Notes under the pieces: generated by a model
Seen by the model: only the letters and a program-made list of their open reading frames with translations
Told to the model about the DNA's origin: nothing
Database searches by the model: none
Translations under genes and position numbers: made by a program
Shown here: positions 47,190 to 58,275 of the stretch, piece by piece
Numbering within the stretch: position 1 is the stretch's first letter
Layout: each line of letters begins with the position of its first letter
NCBI GenBank assembly: GCA_027946365.1
Contig: JAPEUQ010000009.1
Span: 1,426,001-1,490,000, forward strand
Direction: 5' to 3'
From: Kalmusia sp. IMI 367209
Lineage: Eukaryota; Ascomycota; Dothideomycetes; Pleosporales; Didymosphaeriaceae
DNA length: 64,000 bases

Positions 47190-48272
47190 ATGGCCTCCAC
47201 ATCGAACCTCTTCCCACTCGATAACTATCTCATCGAGAGCTTTGCGAGGGAAACGATCCAAGCTTCTATCGACATACTACGCGAATTCGACAATGAATTT
47301 TCTCATCTTATGCGAGAAACAAACAGTATTTCAAAGGTCATGGACATTAATGTTGCGCAAGCACTGCTGGATGATAAAGAGAAGCCCTGGCCCCTAAGTG
47401 TTATGATCTCTTCTGTTCTGTGGAATTGCCTTGACCAATTATTCAACACTGCTACGGAAATAGCTACCTTCAAGCTGGATATACCGGACGCCCTTGATGA
47501 ATACACGGAGCTCCACAAGCAGAGACGCTTCCTCTCTCGACTATCGACTTTCACAGACTCTACCGCAAAGCGAGATTTGAATGGATTGATAGTGTCGGAA
47601 ATGATCCCCCTCGGACACCCTGGAAACGTAAGCAATGTTTCGACTACGTGTGTCGACTATGATATCATAAAGCATAAGAAGCTTCTGAAAGGCTTTTATT
47701 GCATTCAAGCTGCGGCAAAGTGGAAACAAATGATTTTGGCACGTGCGAGTCAACATCCCGCAGACTCCGCACGTTTGCATAAATGCTATGTTCAAAATAC
47801 GAGTCTCAAGCAAAGTGGAAAGAAAAAGGTGGTTAGTGTGGTGGACTCAGATGATCGATCTGAGACGATGTCTATGACTGGTCAGTACACCCATTTGCGT
47901 TGCCGCAAAACGGTTGCTAAAAAAGTAGAAGGCAATGATCCAACCCCAATCATCCTCACGCCAACTTCATCCCGCTCTGCTTCCTCTGCGCCAGACACGG
48001 AAATAGCTACACCAAAGCCCCTGCATATAGAGGCCCTTTCGGCTGAGGACCTTGAATTCATCCACATAACCTACAACGCGACACTCTATTCTAAAGCTGG
48101 GACTTTTAGTATCCCAATCGATGCTAAGAAGGTTAAACTTTCCGAGAAGCAATCCGTCAATGCTGCGAAGGACATTTGGGTATTACTGGCTACCAAAGGT
48201 TGCAAAGACAAGATTAGTTTAGATGAGATCCTCGCCTTCGTCAAGAAAGCGAAGAGTCAGTGGTCTAATTAG
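47190..48272 (+). CDS. unknown-family protein, tandem copy 2
   Basis: 360-residue intronless protein. The start at 47190 (MASTSNLFPLDNYLIESFARETIQASI) is preferred because copy 3 begins its shared block at the same distance (ADMECFARETIRGAI). An upstream in-frame ATG at 47040 would add 50 residues without family support. Shared blocks are FARETIQASIDILREFD, WPLSVMISSVLWNCL, RRFLSRLSTFTDS, GLIVSEMIPLGHPGN, and a middle region ending in FYCIQAAAKWKQMIL, matched by FVMLQTAVQWKQSTL in copy 3. A Ser/Pro-rich linker (TPTSSRSASSAPDTE) leads to a C-terminal module (GTFSIPIDAKK...NAAKDIWVLLATKGCKDKISLDEIL) also seen in copy 1. Function unknown. Confidence 0.75.
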   Translation: MASTSNLFPLDNYLIESFARETIQASIDILREFDNEFSHLMRETNSISKVMDINVAQALLDDKEKPWPLSVMISSVLWNCLDQLFNTATEIATFKLDIPDALDEYTELHKQRRFLSRLSTFTDSTAKRDLNGLIVSEMIPLGHPGNVSNVSTTCVDYDIIKHKKLLKGFYCIQAAAKWKQMILARASQHPADSARLHKCYVQNTSLKQSGKKKVVSVVDSDDRSETMSMTGQYTHLRCRKTVAKKVEGNDPTPIILTPTSSRSASSAPDTEIATPKPLHIEALSAEDLEFIHITYNATLYSKAGTFSIPIDAKKVKLSEKQSVNAAKDIWVLLATKGCKDKISLDEILAFVKKAKSQWSN

Positions 48273-48663
48273 GATTTTAATCCGTTTCTTAGTTGAGCTG
48301 TTAGTGAGAAACTGGTAGATCATATTGGCGTGTGCTTCACTTGGGCTACGACGGGTGTGACGTAAATGACTAGCTTGGCAAACACATTGACGAGATAGGT
48401 TGATCGAGCGCACGCTCAACCATTCAGGTAGGAGCGAATTACGGTGCGAGTATTGTCAATCACAACTGAACAGTATCAAGTTTTGTCCTCTCTCGCCGTA
48501 GCTATTTCATATAGCAAAAACCTACGTGCAACCCGTAAATGACTGGGTGGTAACACTCACCGCCCAACCAAAGCCTCCAAGCGCCTCCACAGTATAAAAG
48601 CCTGAACAAAGTTGACCTCACCCCCGCATCACCAACGACTCCGCCAGCCAACTCAACCTGACC
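48273..48663. promoter_or_regulatory. intergenic region with TATA box of paralogue 3
   Basis: 391 bp; TATAAA at 48593-48598 lies about 66 bp before the ATG at 48664. Nothing else was noted. Confidence 0.45.
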
Positions 48664-49494
48664 ATGTTACCGAAGGGAGAACATCTGGTAGGCCCCCAGG
48701 CCGACATGGAATGCTTCGCGCGCGAAACAATCCGAGGCGCCATCGCCATCCTCGCCAACGTCGACGTGCAGGCCGCAAAGTACATGAAGAACGACATTGC
48801 CCAAGAAGACAAAGCAAGTGCCCGGTCTGCCATTGCTGAGGCCCTCCTATCCAACGACGACGTCAGCTGGCCCATCAGCGTCCAGGTTGGCAGCCAGCTA
48901 TGGGACAACTTGAGCGATCTGATCACTTCCGCTAAAACGCCGCCCTATGACTCTTCTAATTACGCGTTGTGTAACGCCCGGTACGCTCTTGTTCGGCTGC
49001 CCACGTTTCGTGACGCGACGGCGGTCTGCAGCAGTGATGGCCTCGTTGTGCACGAGCAGATGCCTCTCGTCCACCTACGACGCGGAACCAAGTACGTCGA
49101 CCTTGAGCTTGACGATCGAAGCTTCATTTCGAACTTCGTTATGCTTCAGACCGCGGTGCAGTGGAAGCAGTCTACGCTGAAGAAGCACGATGGGATCAAG
49201 GCAGGCTCGGCTGAGATCGGGCTGGTTCGTCAGCGGGATGCGGCTCTTTCTGTCCGCTATGGACTAGTTGACGAGGTAGTCGATGCGGAGCATATCCTGG
49301 ACGAGAAGGAATGTCAGTCGGACAGCGGTATGGCTCCTTTCTAACGGCATTCTGGGCTGTTGCACTAACAGCAGGCAGGAAGTAGCGACACTGTTACAGC
49401 TGTCTTCACGCCTCCTAGCCGCTCTGCTTCGCCTTCGACCGTCTCCGCTGAATCTGTGCGGCAAAATCTAACGGGCCTCAGCTTCACGTATTAG
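48664..49494 (+). CDS. unknown-family protein, tandem copy 3 (C-terminally short)
   Basis: Third member of the local family, in two exons: 48664-49327 and 49379-49494. The 51 bp intron uses the third of several nearby AG acceptors, the only one tested that avoids an immediate stop. The joined protein of 259 residues has the shared FARETIRGAIAILANVD, WPISVQVGSQLWDNLSDL, LVRLPTFRDATA, GLVVHEQMPLVHLRR and LQTAVQWKQSTL blocks. It then has a Ser/Pro-rich segment (FTPPSRSASPSTVS) equivalent to the linker of copy 2. It stops at SFTY, lacking the C-terminal AA-D-W-KG module of copies 1 and 2. This may be a truncation or an alternative domain architecture. Codon use is GC-richer than in copies 1 and 2. 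Confidence 0.7.
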
Positions 49495-51471
49495 GAAGAG
49501 GCTTTGGAGATAGTGGTCGTGCGTGGGCTAGGACAACTCAGTCTACAATAAGTCGCCGAGCTTTTGCGTTATGGAATGGGGCATCACGGTATGAAAGAGA
49601 AGCATAGTATCGCCTACACGTGCTAGGTAAGAAATAGCCTTGGATAGACAGGGTACATAGAAATTTCTTACATTCGAAGCTGTCGCTCTGCAAGTGTGAA
49701 TTGATGTAGTGAGTGCGACAAACATACAGAATGAAGCTTGCCGTCGCGTCATATGCGTACCTAGCTCTGGTTATGTCGTCTGCGCTCCTTTGCCTCATGC
49801 TTTATGGATCGTGCCCCTGCTCCGCAATAATTGCTCGTGATAGACCGAAACCATGACTGCTCCGCCCTAAACCACGCTCAGGTCCATATTCTTATTTAAT
49901 TGCCGCCCGGTCAGGACTGGATCATAGACACTCCGTCGAGAAATACTCCGAGAGCAGGCCCTCCATGTATCATCTGTACCAGCGTGACCAAATCCACGCC
50001 CATGCTCGTTGACGCTACATTGGCTTTAAGGCTTGCCTAGGGATGACTTTGTCCACGAGGCAATACAATTGTGTAGGGGATTTTGGTAGAGGATATAGAA
50101 CGGGTAAATAGTTTGGAACCGAAGTTGTAAAATTCTATTGAGTAGAGGCTTGATTGATAACTGAGGCGTGACTGTGTTTGACCTGCGCAGACTGTGTAAT
50201 ATAGGTTCGGAAACAATATAGGGAGAAGTTTCCTAGAGAGATGTGAAGACGCATCCAACGTTTGCACCTAAGCGAGTATTCTCATCCGAGCTAGCTGGGA
50301 CTTGCATACATCATATGTCAGCGACTCGGCACATGTGCCATTCCAGCATCGTTCGCCTGTCTGCGCTCCAAGAAGGGCGGACATGGGCGCTGCATGCGCA
50401 TGCAACCTTCTCAACACTCAAGGTCCGCTTCTCCGATGTAGATCTTGATACTAGCGATACGAGAAGGGAGATTCCAACCAAGGTGCAGCGCCATAGAATG
50501 GAGAGAAGGTCGAGAAAAGCAAATGCTTGTGAGGTGCAGGTTGGGAGGAGCTCCCCCGAAAAGGTGAGAGCCAATCAGAGCGGGGGCAATGCCGCTGACG
50601 GGAGGGGCGGCGTTTCGCAGTCGCAACGCGCCCTAAAATGCCGTGATGGCACGGTCAGCCCAGCTGGCCGCCGAACCAGAGGCGACCGAATGGATACCGT
50701 CTTTCGACCCGGAGCTGATGGAGTTGCCGTGTTGGGCTGCCTTCTCGCATGAGGGTGGGCTGACACTGAGCTCGCTGGACCTGGCCGGCCGAATCTTTAC
50801 CCCACCACACTCATTAACAGCCCAGGAGTACATATTCCGGACCAGCAGCTTTCTGTGCCTTTTTTTTCCTTCTTACCATCTCTTAGCCTTCGCAGCTTTT
50901 TGCCTGGGTACTCAAGCGAGATTTCAAAGCTACCTGTCAGCCATCACTGCACAGTGCTCGAGAAACGCGGACTCTGATCGCTAGCCGCATCCACACACAC
51001 GCCGTTCTCCGCAGATTGTCCAGGTACACAGCCCTTGAACGCCTGACTCGTCGCACTGCTCCGCCGGCTGCGTCATCCCACAGCTGCGAGTGTAAGCTCT
51101 TTCGCGTCTGGCGCCTAGCCTTGCCTCAGCCCTGTGAGTATTGCGGACCCCTTGTCGACACTTTAAAGCACACGCGCCGCCGCGCAGGCAGCCGCGTTTC
51201 CCTTCACTCCTCCGCTTCCAGCGTCGCTCGCATAAAAGCTTCTACATTCCCCAGACTGACCTTTGTATTTCAAGATTCACAGCGAAGAAAGCACCTGCTT
51301 CACGCCCCGCGTCGACAACACGCGAACAAACCCCACTTGGTCGCATTGAACGGACAGCTGCCAGCCCCACATCAACCCAGGAACAACAGCATTGCCGCTC
51401 CCCTACGTACGACTTCGGTCCTCATATATCAGATACTGCTCTCCATTCTCAAATAGTAGCCAACCTCCAAC
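49495..51471. other. 2 kb region without supported genes
   Basis: Contains overlapping open frames on both strands (for example 50243-50752 plus and 50311-50574 minus), none with family features. The right part (about 50980-51470) is pyrimidine-rich on the plus strand, a usual look for a fungal promoter and 5' leader before the gene at 51472. Confidence 0.45.
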
Positions 51472-51754
51472 ATGTTCGCTACCCACGCTCTAAACCAGCT
51501 CCGTCGGTATTCGACACACCTTCCCCGCGACCCGCATTATAAGCTCAAAGCCACCCTTATGACTGGCTACTTGGTCTCAGCATTCACGCTCCCCTTCGTT
51601 CCGCCGCTACTGGAGTCCCGGAGAACCAAGGCGGACGGCTCATATCTCACGAGGTAAGCTTCAATTTTATTTACTCCTCGCGGTCGGACGACGCTCACTC
51701 CCGCTCAGGGAGAAGGTCTATTGCTCTGGGCAGTACCTGGGCTGCGCCCGATGA
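51472..51754 (+). CDS. small hypothetical membrane protein, possible mitochondrial targeting
   Basis: Candidate two-exon gene: 51472-51653 and 51709-51754, with a 55 bp GTAAGC...CAG intron. It encodes 75 residues from an ATG in a good context (caacATG). The N-terminus (FATHALNQLRRYSTHLPR) is basic, amphipathic and ends in RRYST, like a mitochondrial presequence. A hydrophobic stretch (TLMTGYLVSAFTLPFVPPLL) follows. No family is recognised. The consensus donor directly at the in-frame stop and a long pyrimidine-rich leader support it; the short length keeps confidence modest. Confidence 0.45.
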
Positions 51755-52482
51755 ACCACGTACGAGGCCACCACTCATGGGCGTTGGGATTGAGAATGAG
51801 GCTCACAGTGAACAAAGGCCACCCGTAGAATTCGTCCCGAGACCGCACTTCTAACGGTCCAGCCCAACGTGCCACTCCTTGTACCACTGCTCCACGGAAC
51901 AAACTTCTTTACATATACCCCTGCATCACATCGGCATCTGGTTTCATTCACGGCGTTAGACATGCATTCTGGGCGTTGACGAGGTCCGCCCGACGTTCAC
52001 ACACGTTTCATTTTGGCATATTTTGGATCCTGCGATTGCATGGTACATATCAACGCGAGGATTGGCGCTGTAGTGGGTGGTGATGCCGAGCACTACAGAT
52101 TCAATACAAACGAATACATCACATTCATCGCACCTGACCTGTCCTTGAAGCTTATGCTGTTGCAGTGTCTAGTTCTCATTTCGTCTACCCACTGCATGCG
52201 AAGCCGATGCATTCAATTGTTTGTTTGTGTTTCGCGCCAGCACCCAACATACGTGATTATGCTTGTAATATCAGTCACCCTTCACTTCACTCATTCGTCA
52301 CTGTTTTCCCTAGTCTACGCGGCTTGCTCCCAACGGCAAGGTCAAGCGAGCAAGCTACCCCACATCCGCGTCACCCCCCTCGACTTCGACAATTCGCACG
52401 GCCAACGCGCCACATCTTCCACAGCTTCCACAGCTTCCACAACCTGGACAACAGTTACACCGCAGCACACCCCCTGCCAACC
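51755..52482. other. intergenic region before second F-box gene
   Basis: No separate gene supported. A 9-bp unit (cttccacag-type) is repeated about three times near 52416-52442, just before the F-box start. Confidence 0.4.
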
Positions 52483-54572
52483 ATGGCGCCCGAAACTGGT
52501 GGCCTCGCAGGTGCCTCTGCTGGTGACCGCCGAAGCCTCTTTTACCTCCCCGACGAGCTCGTCGTGCAGATTGTAGGCCACCTCACCGGCGACCAGCATA
52601 CGCTATGCGCGCTCGCACGCACAAGCCGCTTTCTCCAGATCGAGAGCGAGAAGCGCATATACACGACCATCGAGCTCCTGTCCACCAGCCATCTTCGCGC
52701 CATCATCGAGGCCTTCACAAATCGGCCTGAGCGCATCGCGTCGGTTGAGACGCTCAAGATTCTGTACCGCTTCCACAATGGCCTGGGAGCTACGGCCGAA
52801 GAGCGTGGTGTGTTCAATCAGTGCGTTGCTAGAATGAAGGCGCTGAGGAATTGGCATATTGAGAGCCCGTACGACAACTTCAAGTGGAACCGCGGCGGCG
52901 ACAAGTGGGTTCTGGGCGACATGGAGGAGTTCCGGAAGGCCCTGGAGACAGCTAGCCTGCAGACAGAGAAGGGAATTCTATCCGCGCGGCCAGATGTTGG
53001 ACTGTCCAAGCTTGAGAGGCGTAAGTTCGTTCAACCTCGTGCGTGGCCGTCTCTTTGACTGACAACATGGCAGTTGTAATCCACACACACGGCGTACAAG
53101 ACGATTTCTGGCACCTCGGCGACTTCCGATGCCTCTTCCACCACCCAAGCCTACGCTATCTTCACGTCTCCTGCGTCCTTCTCCCCCCTGATCTACCGGA
53201 ACTAGAGCCGTATGCGAAGTCGACACCGCTCACCTCTCTCGTCTTTGACGAATGCGAGCTTGAACCGAAAAGCTTAGGCAGGATCCTTGCGACGCCCAAA
53301 CAACTAAAGCATCTTGTACTAGGCGAGAATGTATACAACATCAAGAGGAGGAGGGGCACGCAGCCACGCCTGACCATGGCCCCGGAAGCTGCCCTCGAAG
53401 CTTTGATGCACGTCGCTCATTCGCTAGAGTCGCTCACACACTACGACCCTTACTGGAGGCTCCACCGGGATTCTCACAAACACCGACCCATGGCGGGCAA
53501 TGGTATGCGAGACTTTCACAACTTGAAGACGCTCCAAGTCGATGCATGCTCGTTCCTACACCGCAGCATCATTTTCTCCCACACCCAGGCTCCACCAAAC
53601 TTAGCCACGCTTCAGATTCGGAACGCTCGACGTAGCCAACCCCACATGGTGATGCCAGTTGACACACCCGATGATTTTTTCGAGCATCTTCCGCCGTTCG
53701 AGCCGTACACGTACCTGAAATCACTAGAATCCCTCGACTTCATTCAAGGCGCATCTCCGGAGATGCAAATAGTACGGCCGGAGCACATCTGCGAGCCTGA
53801 AAATATTCGAAAACGTCATACGTACGCACACAAGCTGTTCAAGCATAGTATCAACCTGAGAATGTATCTAGAGGGTACTTGGAGGGCAGGCCTAATACCC
53901 CCATACCTCCACGGCGAGCCGCAGCCCGAATTGGTATGCGTGTATGACGCGGCCCAAATTGGGTTCCGGCGCCACATAGAGAATGACCAGCGTCTTCAGC
54001 CTTCTCCCTTCAGGCTGTTCAGCATGACTGCTGGGTCCAGACAGGTTCCCGACTCACCCCTTACGGAGGCGGCACTCAGACAGCGTGAACATGCCAAGGA
54101 CGACGCCTCTGAATCTCTCCCAGCCGGAAAGCGCGTCAGATTGGAGGAACCGCCGGAAACAGACCAGCTCAGCCATTCCGACATACATCGCTTGACCAAC
54201 CAGGTCCGCCGCTCGCTCGACCAGCTGTGGGATCGCATGGAGGAGGCAGAGGAGTCGGACAGCGAGCTCGACATCCACCACCACATCTTCGCGACCCACA
54301 ACATTCTCGTCATCGACGACACGGACGTCGACGATGAGTGGGTGGGCGGCAGCGACGACGATGATGACGTCGAGTGGCACGATGCTGCGGAATTTGAGAT
54401 CGACCATGGAGATGATTTGGAGCCGGATCTGGACGATGTTGAGGACGAGCACATCGAGGGCTGGTATGGGGGCCCGCTGGCGACGGTGGAGGTGCAGGCG
54501 CAGGCTTTGATTGCGGCTTTTGAGCAGGCTGCGCACGAGGAGGGGAGGCGCTGTGGACGAAGAGCTCACTGA
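52483..54572 (+). CDS. F-box protein with acidic C-terminus (possible frameshift at end)
   Basis: Putative SCF substrate receptor of about 680 residues in two exons. The first starts at the ATG at 52483 (accATGG) and ends ...GLSKLER near 53021; an intron of about 53 bp leads to VIHTHGVQDDFWHLGDF. The F-box is LFYLPDELVVQIVGHLTGDQHTLCALARTSRFLQ at residues about 21-55. The body has leucine-rich-repeat-like stretches (LRYLHVSCVLLPPDLPEL, LTSLVFDECEL, LKHLVLGENV, NLKTLQVDACSF). The C-terminal 130 residues are strongly acidic. As written the protein ends GRRCGRRAH; removing one G at 54542-54545 would instead continue VDEELTEDEDDDDLD to a stop at 54600, which suits the acidic tail better. Confidence 0.78.
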
Positions 54573-55194
54573 GGACGAGGATGATGATGATCTGGATTAG
54601 ATGGTTTGAGGCTTGCTTGCTTGCTTGCTTGATCGATGATTGGATCGAGACGATAGCTACGGCTAGGAAATCGTCGGCATTCCTGCCATAGTAGAACATA
54701 AATATGAACATATCGCGCACCGCGTCACCGCAGGCCTACACACACGGCGCGTGCGAGAAAATATACCCACACTTCTGTCCTGTGATCGTACGATCCTAGT
54801 TCCTAGCCCACCCATCTAAGGCACACTTCAACACTTCAAGCCTCGCCACGCGTAACGCAGGTGCACACCTCACAGCAAGAAAAGACTCTATAGCCTATGC
54901 TGAAATACATACAGCGTGTCTCACATATATACATACACGCTACGTAGCGCAGCGCAGCGCAGCGCAAAACTTCACAGGAACGCTCGCTCGCTCGCTGACT
55001 CGCAAGCATACACAGACACACACACGTGCCTAAGAACAAAAATACAGAACGCAAATACACCTCCCCAAACGCCGCAAAAATATGCAACACACACGCAGCA
55101 GCACGCAGGGCTAAATACAGCAGCCAAATAGTAGCAGTAGTAGCAGTAGTAATACTCGAAACAAATCCCGGTCTCCACGCTCGCAAGCAAAGTG
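54573..55194. repeat. intergenic region with several microsatellites
   Basis: Contains (gctt)5 at 54611-54630, (agcgc)4 at 54946-54965, a cgct-type run near 54980-54998, tag/cag triplets near 55130-55150 and an (aac)n run at 55196-55213 that reaches into the neighbouring gene's 3' end. Otherwise no gene seen. Confidence 0.6.
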
Positions 55195-57785
55195 TCAACA
55201 ACAACAACAACAATGAACAGGTACGTACGCTACGGCATTCTCAGCGCCGCAGCATGTGTAGCCCAAATCAGGCAAGCCAGCGACGATGCCGCGCACGAGG
55301 TCGTCCTCGTCTGCCTTGCGGCGCTGCGCCGATGTGGTGGCGCCCGTGAGCGGCTGCTTGGCCGGCGGGGTGAGCGGGCGGGCGGGGCGCGGGTGAAGGG
55401 TGCTGAGGGGGCTCGGAGGGAGCGGCGCGTCGAAGATGGTCCAGGGTCTGAGGGGGGTGCGTGGGTTGTTGTGGAGGAGGAGCTGGGGGTGTGGGAGCCG
55501 GGACGGAGGATTCGAAGAGGAGAAGTCGGCGTCGTCGCCCCAGGAGGTTGGGGTGGTTCCTGTTGTTGTTGTTCTTGTTGTGGTTTGGAGGTCGGAGATG
55601 GAGCTGGCAGGAGAGGTCGGGGTGGGGGCCATCTTCGGGGGTCAGAGAGGGTCCTGGTTGGGAGGTGGTAATGTTAGAGCGGTTGGTATCGCTCTCCGCC
55701 TCTTTCTCCGCCTCTTTCGCAGAATCTTGGCTGAGTACCTCGTCCATGGTGGGCATCTGCACAGGCACCGATTTCGATTTCTCCGGCGTTGATTCTCGAG
55801 ACCTGTTCCTCGGCTTCAAGATCCCCGGCCCGATTGTTTCTACGGTGTCGGTAGGCACCAATGCATTAGGTTTGAACAGCGCTGAGGTGGGTGAGACGGT
55901 CCCTTTCAAGCGCACGATGGGAGATGCGTGTTTCGACCCGCTCGATGGAGCCAAAGGCTGGAAGGGTGAAGACCTGACAGACACTGGCGTTGTTGAAGGC
56001 GTTGAGAGCGTGTTGTTGCGTGTTGGCGGCTCTGAGAACTCCGCGATAGGCGTGTGTACGGTGGATACTGCGGGAGACTCGACCATTTCACCCCAGTCAT
56101 CGTCGTCGTCGTTATTGATCAACGCTGCATTATCCTGCTCGGGAGATGGGCTTGTGTCCAATGCACCCAAGCTAGCCCAGGGGTCGAAAGGTTCATTGAC
56201 CGGCGCTGGAGCGAGCGCTACCGGGGATGACGAAGCTGCTGAAGCCCAAGGATCAAAGTGCTCGTCGGGCGGTGCTTGAATGGGAACAGGCTTTGATGGA
56301 TTCTCTACAGATACTCTTCCGTTCTGAAAGTCTGTAGTTGTGGAAGTTCTCCTGTGAGAGGCTGGCTCTCTCGGACGAGGAGTCAGGTCCACCGAAGCCG
56401 CCCGCCCTCCTTGCCGTTGAAGCTTCGTCACGGCGCTATGTTTGGCCGTCACAGGAGAGGAGGTCGACCGCATACCCAATATATCTGGTGTAGCATGTGC
56501 AGCTGATGATGGCGAACTCCAGTCGAAAGCAGCGGGCACCCCAGTCGACAAAGGCTGAGCAATCTGGCTGACAGGGCGCACCGGGTTCGAGACCGAAACG
56601 GAAGACTTCTTTCGTGCATGAAGAGATGCTCTCTTCTCTGACGGAGCAGGGCTGTCCCAGAAGAACGACGCTCGTGCACCCGGTCCTCGCCCCGCCAAGC
56701 GGTCCTCACTGGCCCATCTTGCTACGGTCTTGTTCGCCTCCGATCTGATGTGTGACGTCTTCCATGTCACTCGAACATAGTTGTCATCGGCACTGCCGCT
56801 GTTGAACTCGCGCATTGTCTGCTTGCGTGTAAGGCGGTACCAGGCTTTGCGAGTCGAGGTGGAGGATACGGGACCGTCTGGGGGTTCCTCTAGGTTTGCA
56901 CTGTCTTTGGCAGGCGGGAACAGTTCTGCGAGAAGTTTGGGATCCAGGACGAACTTGCTGAATGAGCCTTCGGAAGCGCTCGTGGATGACTTCAAATTTG
57001 CGGCCTGTACTTCGCTAGCTCCTTCATATTGGGGCTCCCTGCCCGTATGTTCTCGGGTTGATGTTTCTTCTGCCTCAAATTCAACCGCCTCTTGTGCAAT
57101 CTCATCTTCGAATTCGCCAAAGTCATCTTCCACCTCTTGCTCGAGGCCTCCCTGCTGCGCCGATGTGTCCTCAACATGATCCGCCTTTTCTGGGTCCTGG
57201 TTCAACGTCTGCGCGAGCTTCTCAGCGGCTCGTTCTTCCTCAACAGAGGTCCTTGGTGACTCAGTAGCCACCCCCGCCGTGACTCGCATCCGAAGGCGAC
57301 GTGGACGATCTTGTCGACGCATCATCACGCTGCGCCAACTCCGCGCCCTCGACCGACGTCCGCGCGAGATTCTCATCAGGCTGTATCGTCGTCGCCGAGT
57401 CGGACGTCTCCTCGACTAGACCATCCACCCCGTTCACCCCTCCGTCCTCTTCAATCCTACCCCACTCATTCCCTTCCGCATGCTCATCACTCTCATGTCG
57501 AATTCCAAGCCCTTCATCCCAAGCAGACTCATGCGCGGCTCCATTCACCGCAGCGATTTCCTTCTGCCTCCCAGGCGAAGCTGCCCACGCGCTGAACCCC
57601 TCCTCCTCGTTACTCCCCCACTGCGCATCGTCCAGAAACCCATTCAGCACAATCGGCTTGGGCGCAAACGCAGGCGTGCCCGGCGCTCGCGGCGAGGCTA
57701 CCTGCAGCTTCGCAGGAGACTTGATGGTGGTGGTGATAGTGCTGGTGTCGGCATCGTCGGCCCAGGGGTCGCCCCAGTGATCCAT
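55195..57785 (-). CDS. long disordered protein with DPW and DFGxF motifs, possible vesicle-coat accessory (frame broken)
   Basis: Protein of about 850 residues, read from the ATG at 57785 (MDHWGDPWADDAD). It is low-complexity, Ser/Pro/Glu-rich and apparently disordered. It has a more ordered part around VLDPKLLAELFPPAKD and KAWYRLTRKQTMREFNSG...VRVTWKTSHIRSEANKTVARW. Motifs include EDDFGEFEDE (DFGxF, as in gamma-adaptin-ear ligands), HFDPWAS, PFDPWAS and DDDWGEM (DPW-type, as in AP-2 ligands). The frame shifts by +1 at C5/G5 runs at 57271-57275 and about 55637-55641; removing one base at each restores one frame. At the end the frame runs RGIVAGLPDLGY and then into a Cys run (stop 55195), while the next frame reads MLRR-stop (55241). 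I know this as an uncharacterised conserved fungal family; the trafficking role is inferred from motifs only. Confidence 0.7.
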
Positions 57786-58275
57786 GGTCCGCGCGGTGTG
57801 AGCTTCATAGTGGATGGCCCCCTGGTTAGAGGAGCATCCTCGAAGGGGGGGATGTTGCGCGAAACTGCTGCAGGCCGTGGATGTGTGTGGGAAGGGGAGG
57901 GGGAAGGGCAGGTTGGCGTGAGCAAGAGTACGTGTTGCGGAGCGTCGGAGGTCCGCTGCCAAGGCTGGGGCGCGCCGCGGTTCCGGGCTCGTTTGGTGGA
58001 ACGTCCTACGTGATGTGTTTGATGTTTTTTTTTTCACGCGAGCATAATGTTATCACGAACTTGAAACATTTGCATGTAGAAAGTGTGATGGTGTACACGA
58101 TTGTGTCGTGTATCGTGATCATGGACGTAGTGGCCTCAGGGCCATACTAGACAACTAACGCTAATCCATCTTGGAGATGACCATGCCCAACCTCTACCTT
58201 GGAAGACCCTATTTATACAAGTCGTGACCACTCTAAAACCTCTACGCGGTACAGCCCTATACTAGAGCTTGTACG
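57786..58275. other. intergenic region between two minus-strand genes
   Basis: Promoter of the DPW/DFGxF protein gene and 3' flank of the glucoamylase gene. A T10-type run is at about 58025-58034. Minus-strand coding continues upstream of 57785 without an ATG in context and is not counted. Confidence 0.4.

Noticed and set aside
50243..50752. 169-codon open frame on the plus strand
   Set aside because: Overlaps other open frames on both strands, has no domain, no splice signals and an unbiased composition; probably chance.
55461..56279. 272-codon plus-strand frame opposite the DPW/DFGxF gene
   Set aside because: Shadow of biased codon use in the minus-strand gene; no start context or domain.
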